Below are positions 8,593 to 17,400 of a DNA stretch of 64,000 nucleotides, in pieces. Numbering within the stretch: position 1 is the first letter of the stretch; each line of letters opens with the position of its first letter. The position numbers were made by a program, and so were the translations under genes. The notes under the pieces were generated by a model. That model saw nothing but the letters and a program-made list of their open reading frames with translations, ran no database searches and was not told the origin of the DNA. Source of the stretch: CAVQCJ01 sp963771835 (GTDB taxonomy: Bacteria; Actinomycetota; Actinomycetes; Prado026). The DNA is taken from the NCBI GenBank assembly GCA_963771835.1, contig CAVYVA010000001.1:124001-188000 (forward strand), written 5' to 3'.

Positions 8593-10107
8593 TCAGGCCG
8601 GTCCGACGAGGCCGGCGACGATCTCCGCGGACAGCCCGACCAGCGGCAGACCGCCGCCCGGATGCGCGGAGCCGCCGACCAGGAACAGTCCCGGCACCGG
8701 CCCCACGTTCGACGGCCGGCGGAACGCCGCACGCGCGCCGTTGGACGACGAGCCGTAGATCGCCCCGCCGGGGGAGCGGGTCGCGACGGCCAGGTCGGCC
8801 GGGGTGCGGGCGACCGACCACAGCAGCCGGCTCCGTACGTCCAGGCCGCGTGCCGCCATCACGTCGAGGACCCGGCTCGCGTACTGCTCGGCGACGCCGG
8901 GTCCGGTCCAGTCGACGCCCCTGCCGTCGGCCCGGCCCGGTTCGTGCCGAGGCGCGTTCACCAGGACCGACAACGACTCGTGCCCGTCCGGACGCATCCG
9001 CGGGTCGGCCGGGGCGCAGACGTACACCGCCGGGTCGGCGACCGGGTGCGGTGCGCGACCGAAGACCGCGTCGAACTCGGCGTCGTAGTCGCCGGGGAAC
9101 AGCACCGTGTGGTGGCGCAGTCCGGGGGTGCGTCCGCGCAGGGCGAGCTGCAGCGTGAAGCCGGACAGCGACGGGGCCGCCCGGTCCAGCCGTGCCAGCG
9201 GCGCCCGGCCGACCGACGGCGGCAGCAGCTCGGCGAACAGGTTCCGGGCGTCGGAGTCGGCGACGACGACCTCGGCGGCGACAGGCTCGCCGTCCGTGAG
9301 CCGTACGCCGCTGACGCGACCGGCCGTCACCTCGACCGCCTGCGACGTCGGCGCCGAACCGGAACGCCACTCCGCGTCGCACGCAGCGGTTGTGCAACGC
9401 GTCCGCGAGCTCGCGCAGCCCGCCCTCGACGTGCCACGCACCGAAGGTCTGCTCCACGTACGGGATGACGCACAGCGCGGCCGGGGCCTGCCGCGGGTCC
9501 GAGCCGGAGTAGGTCGCGTAGCGGTCCAGCATCAGCTGCAGCCGCGGGTCGCGCAGGTACCGGCGGCCGAGCGCGCGCAGCGAGGTGAACGGGGCGACCG
9601 TGCGCAGGTCGCGCAGCCGCAGCGACTGCCGCAGCAGCACGGTCGGGGACGGCAGCGGGCTGGTCAGGAAGGGCACGCGGGTCACGTCCCAGACGCGTGC
9701 GGCGTGGTCGACGAGCGCCGTCCACTGCCCGCCGGCGCCTCGACCGAAGCGCACCGTCGAGGGCGTCGGAGATCCCGGCGCGGGACGCGTTCGGGAGCTC
9801 CACTCCGGTGCCGTCGGCGAAGGTGTAGGCGAAGGCGGGCTCGACCGGGACCAGCCCGACGTTGTCCTCCAGCGCTGCGTCCTTGCGCGACAGCGCAGTC
9901 TTCAGGAACAGGTCCCGGTAGACCGCGGGCAGCGTCAGCAGCGACGGGCCGGTGTCGAAGACGAACCCGTCCCGCTCCAGCCGGCCGACCTTGCCGCCGT
10001 GCGTCATCGCCTGCTCGAGCACGGTCACCGCATGGCCCTGCGTCGACAGCCTGGCCGCGACGGCCATCCCGCCCATGCCCGGCGCCGATCACCACGACGC
10101 GGCTCAC
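8593..10107 (-). CDS. CrtI/CrtD-type carotenoid desaturase, interrupted by about three +1 shifts
   Basis: The N-terminus is VSRVVVIGAG followed, after one shift near 10080, by MGGMAVAARLSTQGHAVTVLE and FVFDTGPSLLTLPAVYRDLF, the FAD-binding and DTGPS region of CrtI-like enzymes. Further shifts near 9760 and 9345 separate the middle (LMLDRYATYSGSDPRQAPA) from the C-terminal half (LFLVGGSAHPGGGLPLVGLS). The corrected length is about 503 residues. The HPGGGLP ending and the RYATYSGSDP motif resemble CrtD-like hydroxyneurosporene desaturases and methoxyneurosporene dehydrogenases more than plain CrtI. The GTG start overlaps the stop of the glycosyltransferase gene by four bases. With CruF next door, a 3,4-desaturase role on a hydroxylated acyclic end is my inference. 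Confidence 0.75.
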
Positions 10108-11240
10108 GGCAGCGTCCGCCCCTTCCAGGTGAGCGAGCCGGCACGACGGCGTCGGACCGAGTCGACCATCAGCACGTCGAACGCCACGACGGACAACGGG
10201 TGCGCGAGCACGTCCGGCCAGACCCGGCCGCCGACGCGTCGAGCGACGAGCAGGCGACCGACCACGCCGGCCGCGTAGCCGGTGGCACCGACCCGAGAGC
10301 CGGCGACGGCGGCGACGGCCGGCAGCACGTAGACGACGGTGGCTGCGGCTGCGACCGCCAGACCGCCGGGCGGCGAGCCGAACGCCGCCCACAACGACTT
10401 CGCGTACCCGGCGCGCAGAGCGGGCCAGCCGTCGTACATGCGGCACCGGGCGACATCGGTGCCGTCGACGACGCCACCGCGTCCGCCGGCGCGCCGGACC
10501 GCGCGCGACAGCTCGACGTCGTCGAGCACGGCCGCGCGCACGGAAGGCGTCGCGTGACCGCCGCCGCGTCGGTAGGCGACGGCGTCGACGGCCAGCAGCT
10601 GCCCGTTCGCCGCCGGCGAGACTCGAGCGCGCTGGACCGCTCGGCGACGCGCAGCGGCAGCGTGGTCAGCCACGACCACTGCAGCAACGGCTGCACGAGC
10701 CGTTCGGCCACCGTCACCGCGTCCTGTCTCGGGTACGGCGACACGAGGTCGAGTCCGCTGGTACGCAGCAGCTCGACGGTCGCCGCGACTCCGGTCGGCT
10801 CCACGACGACGTCGGCATCGAGGAACACCAGGACGCTGCCGGTCGCCGCCGCGGCCAGCTGCGCGCACGCCCAGGGCTTGCCGAGCCAGCCCGCCGGCGG
10901 CGACTGCCGCGCCGGCTCGGCACCGGGGTCGTCGGCGAGCAGGCGCAGCCGCGGGTCGTCGCCGGCCAGGGCCCGTACGATCCGCGCGGTGCCGTCCCGC
11001 GACCCGTCGTCGAAGACCAGCACCTCCAGGTCCGCCACCGCGCGGGACCCGAGCACGGCGCGCAGGCAGCGCTCGACCGTGCGCGGCTTCGTCGCGCACC
11101 GGCAGCAGCACCGACACCCGCTCCGGCACGGCGGCCGGCGACCGTCCGGGGGTGCGCAGGCGGCGCAGGTTGTACGCCGTGTGCGCAGTGCCCACGACCG
11201 CGGCGGCACTGCCCGTCGCGACCAGGGCGCGGCGCAGCAC
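10104..11240 (-). CDS. Family 2 glycosyltransferase of the carotenoid cluster (CruG-like), frameshifted
   Basis: The GT2 fold is clear: PERVSVLLPVRDEA at the N-terminus, LEVLVFDDGSRDGTARIVRA, VLVFLDADVV (DxD) and SPYPRQDAVTVAERLVQPLL. C-terminal hydrophobic segments (AAAATVVYVLPAVAAVAG and others) anchor it in the membrane. Shifts fall near 11093 and 10620. An N-terminal hydrophobic helix precedes the catalytic domain. The order CruF-type hydratase, GT2, CrtD-like desaturase is what is expected for a carotenoid glycosylation route as in cyanobacterial CruF/CruG, which glycosylates the hydroxyl that CruF introduces. CrtQ-like glycosyltransferases are an alternative comparison. I use the GTG at 11240, 15 bases after the cruF stop; the exact start is uncertain. 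Confidence 0.7.
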   Translation of the reverse strand: MLRRALVATGSAAAVVGTAHTAYNLRRLRTPGRSPAAVPERVSVLLPVRDEAAHGRALPARRARVPRGGGPGGAGLRRRVAGRHRADRTGPGRRRPAAAPARRRPRCRAGAAVAAGGLARQALGVRAAGRGGDRQRPGVPRCRRRRGADRSRGDRRAAAYQRTRPRVAVPETGRGDGGRTARAAVAAVVVADHAAAARRRAVQRARVSPAANGQLLAVDAVAYRRGGGHATPSVRAAVLDDVELSRAVRRAGGRGGVVDGTDVARCRMYDGWPALRAGYAKSLWAAFGSPPGGLAVAAAATVVYVLPAVAAVAGSRVGATGYAAGVVGRLLVARRVGGRVWPDVLAHPLSVVAFDVLMVDSVRRRRAGSLTWKGRTLP

Positions 11241-11254
11241 CCGCGCCGACGCGC

Positions 11255-12052
11255 TCAGTCGCGTCCGACCCACAGCGCCCACGCGTACGGCACCGCGACG
11301 ACTCCCATGGCGATCCCGCCGTACAGGGCCACCCACGGCCGGTGGAAGAAGAAGGCGTTCGCGAGCACCGAGGACAGGTACGTCCAGAAGAACAGCAGCG
11401 CGGGCTGCCCGTCCGGGGCCGGCCGGTGCGGCAGCCGGTCCAGCACCGCCATCATCACCACCGCCGTCACCAGCCACCCGAGGTAGTTGACCCCCGGGAT
11501 GCCCGGCACGTGCGGGAGGGCGTACGCGGTGCTCGTGAAGTGCCAGAACCCCTCGGCCGTCATCATCGGGTCCAGGAACAGGTCCCAGCCGGCGAGGGCC
11601 AGTCCGCCCAGGAGCGGGACGAGCAGCGCGGACCGGCTCAGCCGCCGGGCCAGCACCAGGGACGGGTAGGCGACCATCGCCCACGCCAGCGGCACCAGCC
11701 ACGGGACGCCGAGCACCGTCCGGGTCAACGTTCCCGAGTAGACGTAGTCGCCGAACGGGAGCCCGGTCCGCAGTCCCACCGCCTCGACCAGCAGCCCGCC
11801 GCCGACCGTCACCACGCAGAAGCCGGTCGTCCAGGCGAGGCCGCGCCACACCAGCGCGTGCGACGTGCTGGCGACGAAGAAGGTCACGACGATCGCGACG
11901 GTGAGGTCGCGCCGGGCCGTGCCGTGCGCGAGCGGGTAGCAGATCTGCAGGCCGATCGTCACGGCGGCGAGCAGCCACGGCAGTGCGAGCAGCAGCGGGC
12001 TGCGGCCCCGCCGACGGTCGGTGCGCGGACCGGTGTAGACGCGCAGGCTCAT
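11255..12052 (-). CDS. cruF: Carotenoid biosynthesis protein, CruF/bisanhydrobacterioruberin hydratase family (DUF422)
   Basis: The 265-residue protein has seven or so membrane helices. Motifs of the CruF/CruF-like hydratase family include LPFGDYVYSGTL, GVPWLVPLAWAMVAYPSL, GWDLFLDPMMTAEGFWHF and GIPGVNYLGWLVTA. The acidic residues in GWDLFLDP are conserved in the family. These enzymes add water across the terminal 1,2 double bond of acyclic carotenoid ends, making tertiary alcohols as in bacterioruberin or myxoxanthophyll. It heads a minus-strand unit with the glycosyltransferase and desaturase. The ATG reads MSLRVYTGPRT. No frame problem is seen in this gene. Confidence 0.85.
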   Translation of the reverse strand: MSLRVYTGPRTDRRRGRSPLLLALPWLLAAVTIGLQICYPLAHGTARRDLTVAIVVTFFVASTSHALVWRGLAWTTGFCVVTVGGGLLVEAVGLRTGLPFGDYVYSGTLTRTVLGVPWLVPLAWAMVAYPSLVLARRLSRSALLVPLLGGLALAGWDLFLDPMMTAEGFWHFTSTAYALPHVPGIPGVNYLGWLVTAVVMMAVLDRLPHRPAPDGQPALLFFWTYLSSVLANAFFFHRPWVALYGGIAMGVVAVPYAWALWVGRD

Positions 12053-12124
12053 GGGACCGGCGCTGCGATGGGCAGGGCGGCCCGCACTGGCGTCCGGCGG
12101 GGCTGGTCGGGCACGGGCGTCAGC

Positions 12125-12853
12125 CTAGGTGACGCCCGCGACCTCGATGCCGCCGAAGGAGCCCTGCGCCTCGAGCACGGCCAGGCGGGCGAAGAGCTCT
12201 TCGCCGTACCAGCCGACGCTGGCCGTCCGCCGGATGGCCTCCAGGTGCTCGGGCGACTCGTACGCGAACGAGCGCAGGGCCGCGGGGGAGTCCCACAGCG
12301 AGAACGTGCCCTGCAGCCCGACCGGTGCCTCGCCGATCCCCAGGGCGAGCCGCAGGCCGGGCGACCCGGCCAGGCGTGCGCTCACCGGCGGCACGGCGCG
12401 CCAGAACGTGACCGCCCGGCCCGGGCGCAGTCTGGCCCTGGTCACCGCGGCGACGGGTCCCTCGTACGGCTGCGGCTGCGGGTCGCCGAACGGGGCGCGG
12501 CCGGACCAGCGGCCCTTGCTGGCCAGCGGGCGCATCAGCAGCCGCAGGCGTTCGCCGCCCCGGGCCGCGTCCGCGCGCGCGTCCCACCCGCGTGCGACCG
12601 GCGAGCGCTCGAACGCTTCGACCGCCCGCGGGTCCGACCAGCAGGCCAGCAGCGCCCAGTGCCGCGGGTCCGCGTCGCGGACGGTGAACGTGCGGCCGTC
12701 CCCGGTGCCGAGCAGCTTGAAGAAGGTGAGGTTCGCGGACCTGCTGACGGCGCGCCGTCCGAACGCCATCGCGGTCACCGCCGACGGCACCGTGCGCGCC
12801 GGGACCCCCCACACGTGCAGCGTCACCAGCTCGGGGACGAGGTCGACGGTCAC
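12125..12853 (-). CDS. crtA: Spheroidene monooxygenase-like protein (CrtA family)
   Basis: The 242-residue soluble protein matches the CrtA pattern: a paired ferredoxin-like fold with FFKLLGTGDGRTF, SKGRWSGRAPFG, VAAVTRARLRPGRAVTFW, ALGIGEAPVGLQGTFSLW and GWYGEELFARLAVLE. CrtA introduces keto groups at C-2 of acyclic carotenoids such as spheroidene in purple bacteria. Here it accompanies a hydratase, a desaturase and a glycosyltransferase, so oxidation of an acyclic carotenoid is plausible. The GTG start follows the YbaK gene by four bases, so the two are probably translated from one message. No phytoene synthase is visible in the window. Confidence 0.78.
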   Translation of the reverse strand: MTVDLVPELVTLHVWGVPARTVPSAVTAMAFGRRAVSRSANLTFFKLLGTGDGRTFTVRDADPRHWALLACWSDPRAVEAFERSPVARGWDARADAARGGERLRLLMRPLASKGRWSGRAPFGDPQPQPYEGPVAAVTRARLRPGRAVTFWRAVPPVSARLAGSPGLRLALGIGEAPVGLQGTFSLWDSPAALRSFAYESPEHLEAIRRTASVGWYGEELFARLAVLEAQGSFGGIEVAGVT

Positions 12854-12857
12854 CGGT

Positions 12858-13331
12858 TCAGCCGACTTCGGCGGAGGTCCCGGCGGTGATGCGCAGCAGC
12901 TCGTCGTACGTCGTGGGGAAGACCGTGTGCGGGTGGCCGGCCGCGGCCCAGACGACGTCGTACCTGGCGAGCGCGACGTCGACGATCGTGCGCAGCGGTC
13001 GCAGGTGGCCGACGGGGGCGACGCCGCCGATCGCCATCCCGGTGTGCTTGCGCACGAAGTCCGCGTCGGCGCGGCCCAGCCGCTGCACGCCGAGGAGGTC
13101 GGCGACCCGGCTCGTGTCGACCCGGTGGGCGCCGGAGGTCATGACCAGCAGGGGGTGCCCGTCGGCGTCGAACACCAGCGAGTTGGCGATGGCGCCGACG
13201 TCGCAGCCGAGCTGGGCGGCGGCGGTGGCCGCGGTGGGCGCCGGGTCGGCCAGCACGACCGGCTCGCCCGTGGCGCCGGCCGCCCGCAGGGCCTGCGCGA
13301 CCCTGCGGACGGTGGGGTGGTCCAGCGACAT
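12858..13331 (-). CDS. YbaK/EbsC-family aminoacyl-tRNA deacylase
   Basis: The 157-residue protein spans one YbaK/ProX domain. Visible family features are the N-terminal helix MSLDHPTVRRVAQALRAAG, a central IANSLVFDADGHPLLVMTSG with the near-invariant Asn-Ser and Lys/Ser positions, RKHTGMAIGGVAPVGH, and the PHTVFPTTYDELLRIT ending. The family hydrolyses mischarged tRNAs such as Ala- or Cys-tRNA(Pro) in the cytoplasm. It lies upstream of crtA with a four-base gap and divergent from the SOS cassette, whose promoter occupies the shared intergenic space. Substrate specificity cannot be read from sequence. Confidence 0.82.
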   Translation of the reverse strand: MSLDHPTVRRVAQALRAAGATGEPVVLADPAPTAATAAAQLGCDVGAIANSLVFDADGHPLLVMTSGAHRVDTSRVADLLGVQRLGRADADFVRKHTGMAIGGVAPVGHLRPLRTIVDVALARYDVVWAAAGHPHTVFPTTYDELLRITAGTSAEVG

Positions 13332-13372
13332 GGCGGGAGGTTAGCGCTCCGTCAACAGGTCTTCGCGAGGTC

Positions 13373-13403
13373 TTGACGGGCTGTCGGAGGAGGGCGGTAC
13401 TGT
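13373..13403 (+). promoter_or_regulatory. Putative sigma-A promoter of the SOS cassette
   Basis: TTGACG (13373-13378) and TACTGT (13398-13403) are separated by 19 bases, a slightly long spacer. The LexA box begins 10 bases after the -10, over the expected start point. The same -10 hexamer is used in the mraZ promoter candidate. Confidence 0.5.
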
Positions 13404-13413
13404 GACGGCCTGT

Positions 13414-13429
13414 TCGAACACCTGTTCGA
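13414..13429. promoter_or_regulatory. LexA SOS box
   Basis: The sequence TCGAACACCTGTTCGA is a perfect match to the actinobacterial LexA operator TCGAAC-N4-GTTCGA known from Mycobacterium. It lies 254 bases upstream of the DUF6504 start and just downstream of a promoter candidate, so bound LexA would block transcription of the DUF6504-HEPN-dnaE2-dinB cassette until DNA damage. It is also about 80 bases upstream of the divergent YbaK gene. Confidence 0.88.
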
Positions 13430-13485
13430 ACGACACAGGAAAGAATCTAAGGAAGAGCAAGAAGATCCCGGTTCGGGTCTCGCGG

Positions 13486-13566
13486 CCCGGACGGGATCCC
13501 GGAGCCCCGTCCGGGGCCGTGGACCTCGACCCCCACGGTCCCGGACGGAACCGTCGGCCCCGGGAC
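13486..13566 (+). promoter_or_regulatory. Structured leader of the SOS cassette: three consecutive stem-loops
   Basis: A perfect 10-bp stem (13486-13495 with 13506-13515) is followed by CCGTGG/CCACGG (13517-13522 with 13533-13538). Next comes GTCCCGG/CCGGGAC (13538-13544 with 13560-13566), which encloses a smaller ACGG/CCGT stem. They fill the 250-base leader between the LexA box and the first ATG of the cassette. No T-run follows, so they are not typical terminators. An in-frame open frame from GTG 13402 runs through this region into the DUF6504 gene, but I see no sign it is translated. Confidence 0.45.
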
Positions 13567-13683
13567 GGGCGTGGGGAAGCGCCGGTCCCGGGGGCCGGCC
13601 CTCCGGCTGGTCGTCCGTCTTCCCCCGGCGACCTGGTGCGGGCGTCCGCCCGCACCCGGACCGAGGCAGGAGGGTGGACCACG

Positions 13684-13995
13684 ATGTCCCGGCAGTACGA
13701 CCACCCGGTGCGCGACGTCGTCGACGTGCGGCGCGGACGCGACGGCACCGGACCCAGCCAGTTCCTGTGGCGGGGGCGGCTCTATGTCGTGCGCGGGGTG
13801 CTCGCGCACTGGGTCGAGGTCGGCGCCTGGTGGCGGTCCAGGCTCCCGGACGGGCTCCCGGCCCGGGTCGACGAGCACGGCCGCGAGGTCTGGCGGGTGG
13901 AGGCGCACGCCGGCCGTACGAGCTCCGCCGGCGTCTACGACCTGGCTTACGACGAGGCGGCGGCGTCCTGGACGCTCGCCCGGGCCCATGACTGA
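13684..13995 (+). CDS. DUF6504 family protein
   Basis: The 103-residue basic/aromatic protein contains FLWRGRLYVVRGVLAHWVE and EVWRVEAHAG, the conserved core of DUF6504, then ASSAGVYDLAYDEAAASWTL-like residues at the end (exact start of that stretch TSSAGVYDL). The family is usually encoded immediately upstream of the HEPN and polymerase genes in actinobacterial DNA-damage cassettes, but its role is unknown. The ATG is preceded by an aggagg ribosome site at a good distance, which decides against the longer open frame starting at 13402. It is under the LexA box at 13414 and is followed 10 bases later by the HEPN gene. Confidence 0.75.
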   Translation: MSRQYDHPVRDVVDVRRGRDGTGPSQFLWRGRLYVVRGVLAHWVEVGAWWRSRLPDGLPARVDEHGREVWRVEAHAGRTSSAGVYDLAYDEAAASWTLARAHD

Positions 13996-14005
13996 GAGGG
14001 GAACG

Positions 14006-14440
14006 ATGCCTGTCGAACAGGCCCGGCGCAGTCCGGGTGCACCGGTGCCTGCTGCCTGCCACGAGCTGCTCGAGGTCGCCCGGCACGGGTTGGCCGAGGC
14101 CACCACGGCCCGGACCGCCGCCGAACGCTATGCCGCCGCGCACCTGGCGGCCCTGCGCGCCGCGGCCGCGGTGCTGGCCTGCCGGGTCCGTCCGGGCAGT
14201 GGCCGGCGCGGACCGCGCAGCGTCTGGGTGGTGCTGCCGGAAGTGGCCCCGGAGCTGGGGGAGTGGGCTGCGTTCTTCGCGGCCGGCGCCGGCAAACGGG
14301 CCGCCGCCGAGGCCGGGCTGCCGAGCGCGGTGACCGTCCGCGAGGCCGACGACCTCCTGCGCGACGCCGCCTCGTTCCTGGCCCTCGTCGAGGCCACGCT
14401 GGGCCTGCCGCACCAGTCCGCCTTCCCGCTCGTCGGCTGA
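14006..14440 (+). CDS. SAV_6107-family HEPN-domain protein
   Basis: This 144-residue protein is almost all helical. Recognisable parts are ACHELLEVARHGLAEATTA, ERYAAAHLAALRAAAAVLA, WVVLPEVAPELGEWAAFFA and ADDLLRDAASFLALVEATLG, the layout of the SAV_6107 HEPN family found beside actinobacterial dnaE2 and dinB genes. The RNase-type RxxxxH motif of active HEPN toxins is not apparent, so an enzymatic role is not supported. A gagaggggaacg ribosome site precedes the ATG. It is the second gene of the SOS cassette. Confidence 0.72.
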   Translation: MPVEQARRSPGAPVPAACHELLEVARHGLAEATTARTAAERYAAAHLAALRAAAAVLACRVRPGSGRRGPRSVWVVLPEVAPELGEWAAFFAAGAGKRAAAEAGLPSAVTVREADDLLRDAASFLALVEATLGLPHQSAFPLVG

Positions 14441-14490
14441 TCCCGCGTCGTCCAGCGGCCGCGACCCTCACCGCCACCGGCCAGCCGACC

Positions 14491-17400
14491 GTGCCCACCG
14501 ACCCCTTCGCCCATCTGCACGTCGCCTCCGGGTACTCGCTGCGCTACGGCGCCAGCCATCCGCAGGCTCTGGTGACGCGTGCGGCCGAGCACGGTCAGGA
14601 GGTGCTCGCCCTGACCGATCGCGACGGCCTCTACGGTGCGGTGAAGTTCGCGAAGGCCTGCATCACGGCCGGGGTGCACCCCGTCTTCGGGGTCGACCTC
14701 GCCCTGGCCCCGAGCGGTGCGCTCGACGGGCTGGGTCCGTCCGGCCCGGCCTCGGCCCGGTCGGGCGGGCGCGGCGGCTCCGGGGCGGGGACCCGCCGGA
14801 CACCCGTGCGCGGCGGCAGCTCGGTCGACCCCCGGCATGCCCGGGTGCTCGTCCTCGCCCGGGGGAAGGCCGGCTGGGCCGCCCTCAACCGGCTGGTCTC
14901 GGCGACCCATCTCGGGGGTGAGCGCGGCCGGCCGGTCGCGACTGTCGCCCAGGTCGCCGAGCACGCGGCCGGCGGCGACCTGACGATCCTGCTCGGTCCC
15001 TCCGGCGAGCTCGGGCGCGCGCTCGCCGTGCGTCGACCCGACATCGCCCGCACGGTGCTGGACACCTGGCGGGCGGTGGTCGACCCGCACCAGCTCGTCG
15101 TCGAGATCGTGTGCCACTACGGCGCGGCCGACGGTGACCCCGCCGCCCTGTCGAGCGCGCTCGCTGCCCGCATGCTCGGCTTCGCCCGCGACCACGGCGT
15201 GACCGCGGTGCTCTCCAACGCCGTCCGGTACGCCGACCGCGACCAGGCCGTCACCGCCGACATCCTGGACGCCTCGCGCCGGCTGGTCGCGCTCGACCTG
15301 CGCCACGTCGACCGGCCCAACGCCGAGGGGCACCTGAAGTCCGGCCCGCAGATGGCCGAGGTCGCGGCCGAGGTGAGCCGTCTCGCCGGCACCGGCGCCG
15401 GGTCCGGGACCGGGTCGGGCCGGGCGGCGTCCGACCTGCTGCTGGAAGCCACCCGGGTGCTCGCGCAGCGATGCGTCCTCGACCCGTACGCCGACCTCGG
15501 GCTCGGCTCGGTGTTCCTGCCCGAGCTGGAGGTCGTCGACCCGGCCGCCGCCACCGGTCCGGCCGGCCGGGCGCAGGCGTTGCTGCGGCAGCGCTGCGAG
15601 GACGGGCTCGGCCGCCGGTACGGTCCGGCTCCCGGTCGGCGGGTCCTGGACCGTCTCGACGAAGAGCTCGCCGTGGTCGCCCGGCTCGGCTACGCCACGT
15701 ACTTCCTCACCGTCGCCGAGGTGGTCGACCTCATCCGCTCCATGCAGGTCCGGGTCGCCGCCCGTGGCTCCGGCGCTGGCAGCCTGGTCAACTACCTGCT
15801 CGGCATCAGCGGGGTCGACCCGCTCGCGCACGGGTTGCTGATGGAACGGTTCCTGTCCCCGTTGCGGCAGGCGCTGCCGGACATCGATGTCGACGTCGAG
15901 TCCGCCCGCCGCAGCGAGGTGTACGAGCGGATCCTCCAGCGCTTCGGCGGCGACCGGTGCGCGTGCGTGTCGATGATGGACACCTACCGGGTGCGGCACG
16001 CCGTCCGCGACGTCGGCGCAGCGCTGGGCCTGCCGCCCGGCGAGGTCGACGCGCTGGCCAAGGCGTTCCCGCACATCCGGGCCCGCGACGCGCGGGCCGC
16101 GCTCGCCGACCTGCCCGAGCTGCGGGCCAGTCGCATCGGCTCGTCCGGGCTGGACCGCATGTTCGCTCTCGTGGAGCGGCTGGACGGCCTGCCCCGGCAC
16201 GTCGCGCTGCACCCGTGCGGGGTGCTGCTGTCCGACCTCACCCTGCTCGACCGCACACCGGTCGAGGCGAGCTGGCTGGGGTTCCCGATGAGCCAGTTCG
16301 ACAAGGACGACGTCGAAGACCTCGGTCTGCTCAAGCTCGACGTGCTGGGCATCCGCATGCAGTCGTCGATGGCCCAGGCGGTGCAGGAGGTCCAGCGGGT
16401 GGACGGCGTGCTGGTCGACCTCGACGCGATCCCGCTCGACGACGGGGCGACCTTCGAGCTGATCCGTTCGACGCACACGCTCGGTTGCTTCCAGATCGAG
16501 TCGCCCGGTCAGCGCGAGCTGGTCGGCAAGTTCGGCCCCGAGACCTTCGACGACCTGATCACCGACATCTCGTTGTTCCGGCCGGGTCCGGTCAAGTCCG
16601 ACATGGTCACCCCGTTCCTGCGTGCCCGGCAGGGATGGGAACCGGCGCAGTACTTCCACCCCGACCTCGAGCCGGCACTGGCCGAGACCTACGGCGTGGT
16701 GGTGTTCCACGAGCAGGTGCTGAAGATCCTGAACGTGATGACCGGCTGCACGCTGGCCGAGGCGGACGAGGTGCGCCGCTCGCTCGGCTCGCCGGACACC
16801 CAGCCCGAGGTCCGCGAGTGGTTCTACCCGCGCGCGCTCGCGCAGGGCTATCCGCTCGGCCTGGTCGAGAAGATCTGGTCGGTGCTGCGCGAGTTCGCCT
16901 CGTTCGGGTTCTGCAAGGCGCACGCGGCCGCGTTCGCGCTCCCGACGTACCACTCGGCCTGGCTGAAGGCGCACCACCCGGCGGCGTTCCTGGCCGGGGT
17001 GCTCACCCACGACCCGGGCATGTACCCCAAGCGGCTGATCCTCGACGACGCCCGCCAGCTCGGGATCAGCGTGCTGCCGCTGGACGTCAACGCCTCCGAC
17101 GCCCAGTACCGGGTGGAGCGGGTCGGCCGTCACGACGAGCCGCCACCGGGCATCCTCGGCAGCCCGCCGCGCCCGGCCCCCGAGCCGGGCAGCGGGCTGC
17201 CCGACGGCCGCGCCTACGGCATCCGGCTCGCGCTGTCCGACGTCAAGGGCATGAGCTCGGCCGAGGTCGCCAGGGTGGTCGCCGGCCGGCCGTACTCCAC
17301 GCTGTCGGACTTCTGGCACCGGGCCCGGGTGTCGCGGCCGGTGGTCGAGCGGCTGGTCGTGGCCGGGGCGTTCGACTCGCTGTACGGCATCGGCTCACCG

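Noticed and set aside
13402..13683. Translated leader ORF starting at GTG 13402, in frame with DUF6504
   Set aside because: It crosses the LexA box and the stem-loops, its product is low-complexity, and a strong ribosome site precedes the ATG at 13684.
14128..17319. A 1063-codon minus-strand frame opposite dnaE2
   Set aside because: The translation is repetitive Gly/Arg/Glu/Val with no domain, and the plus strand encodes an intact DnaE2.
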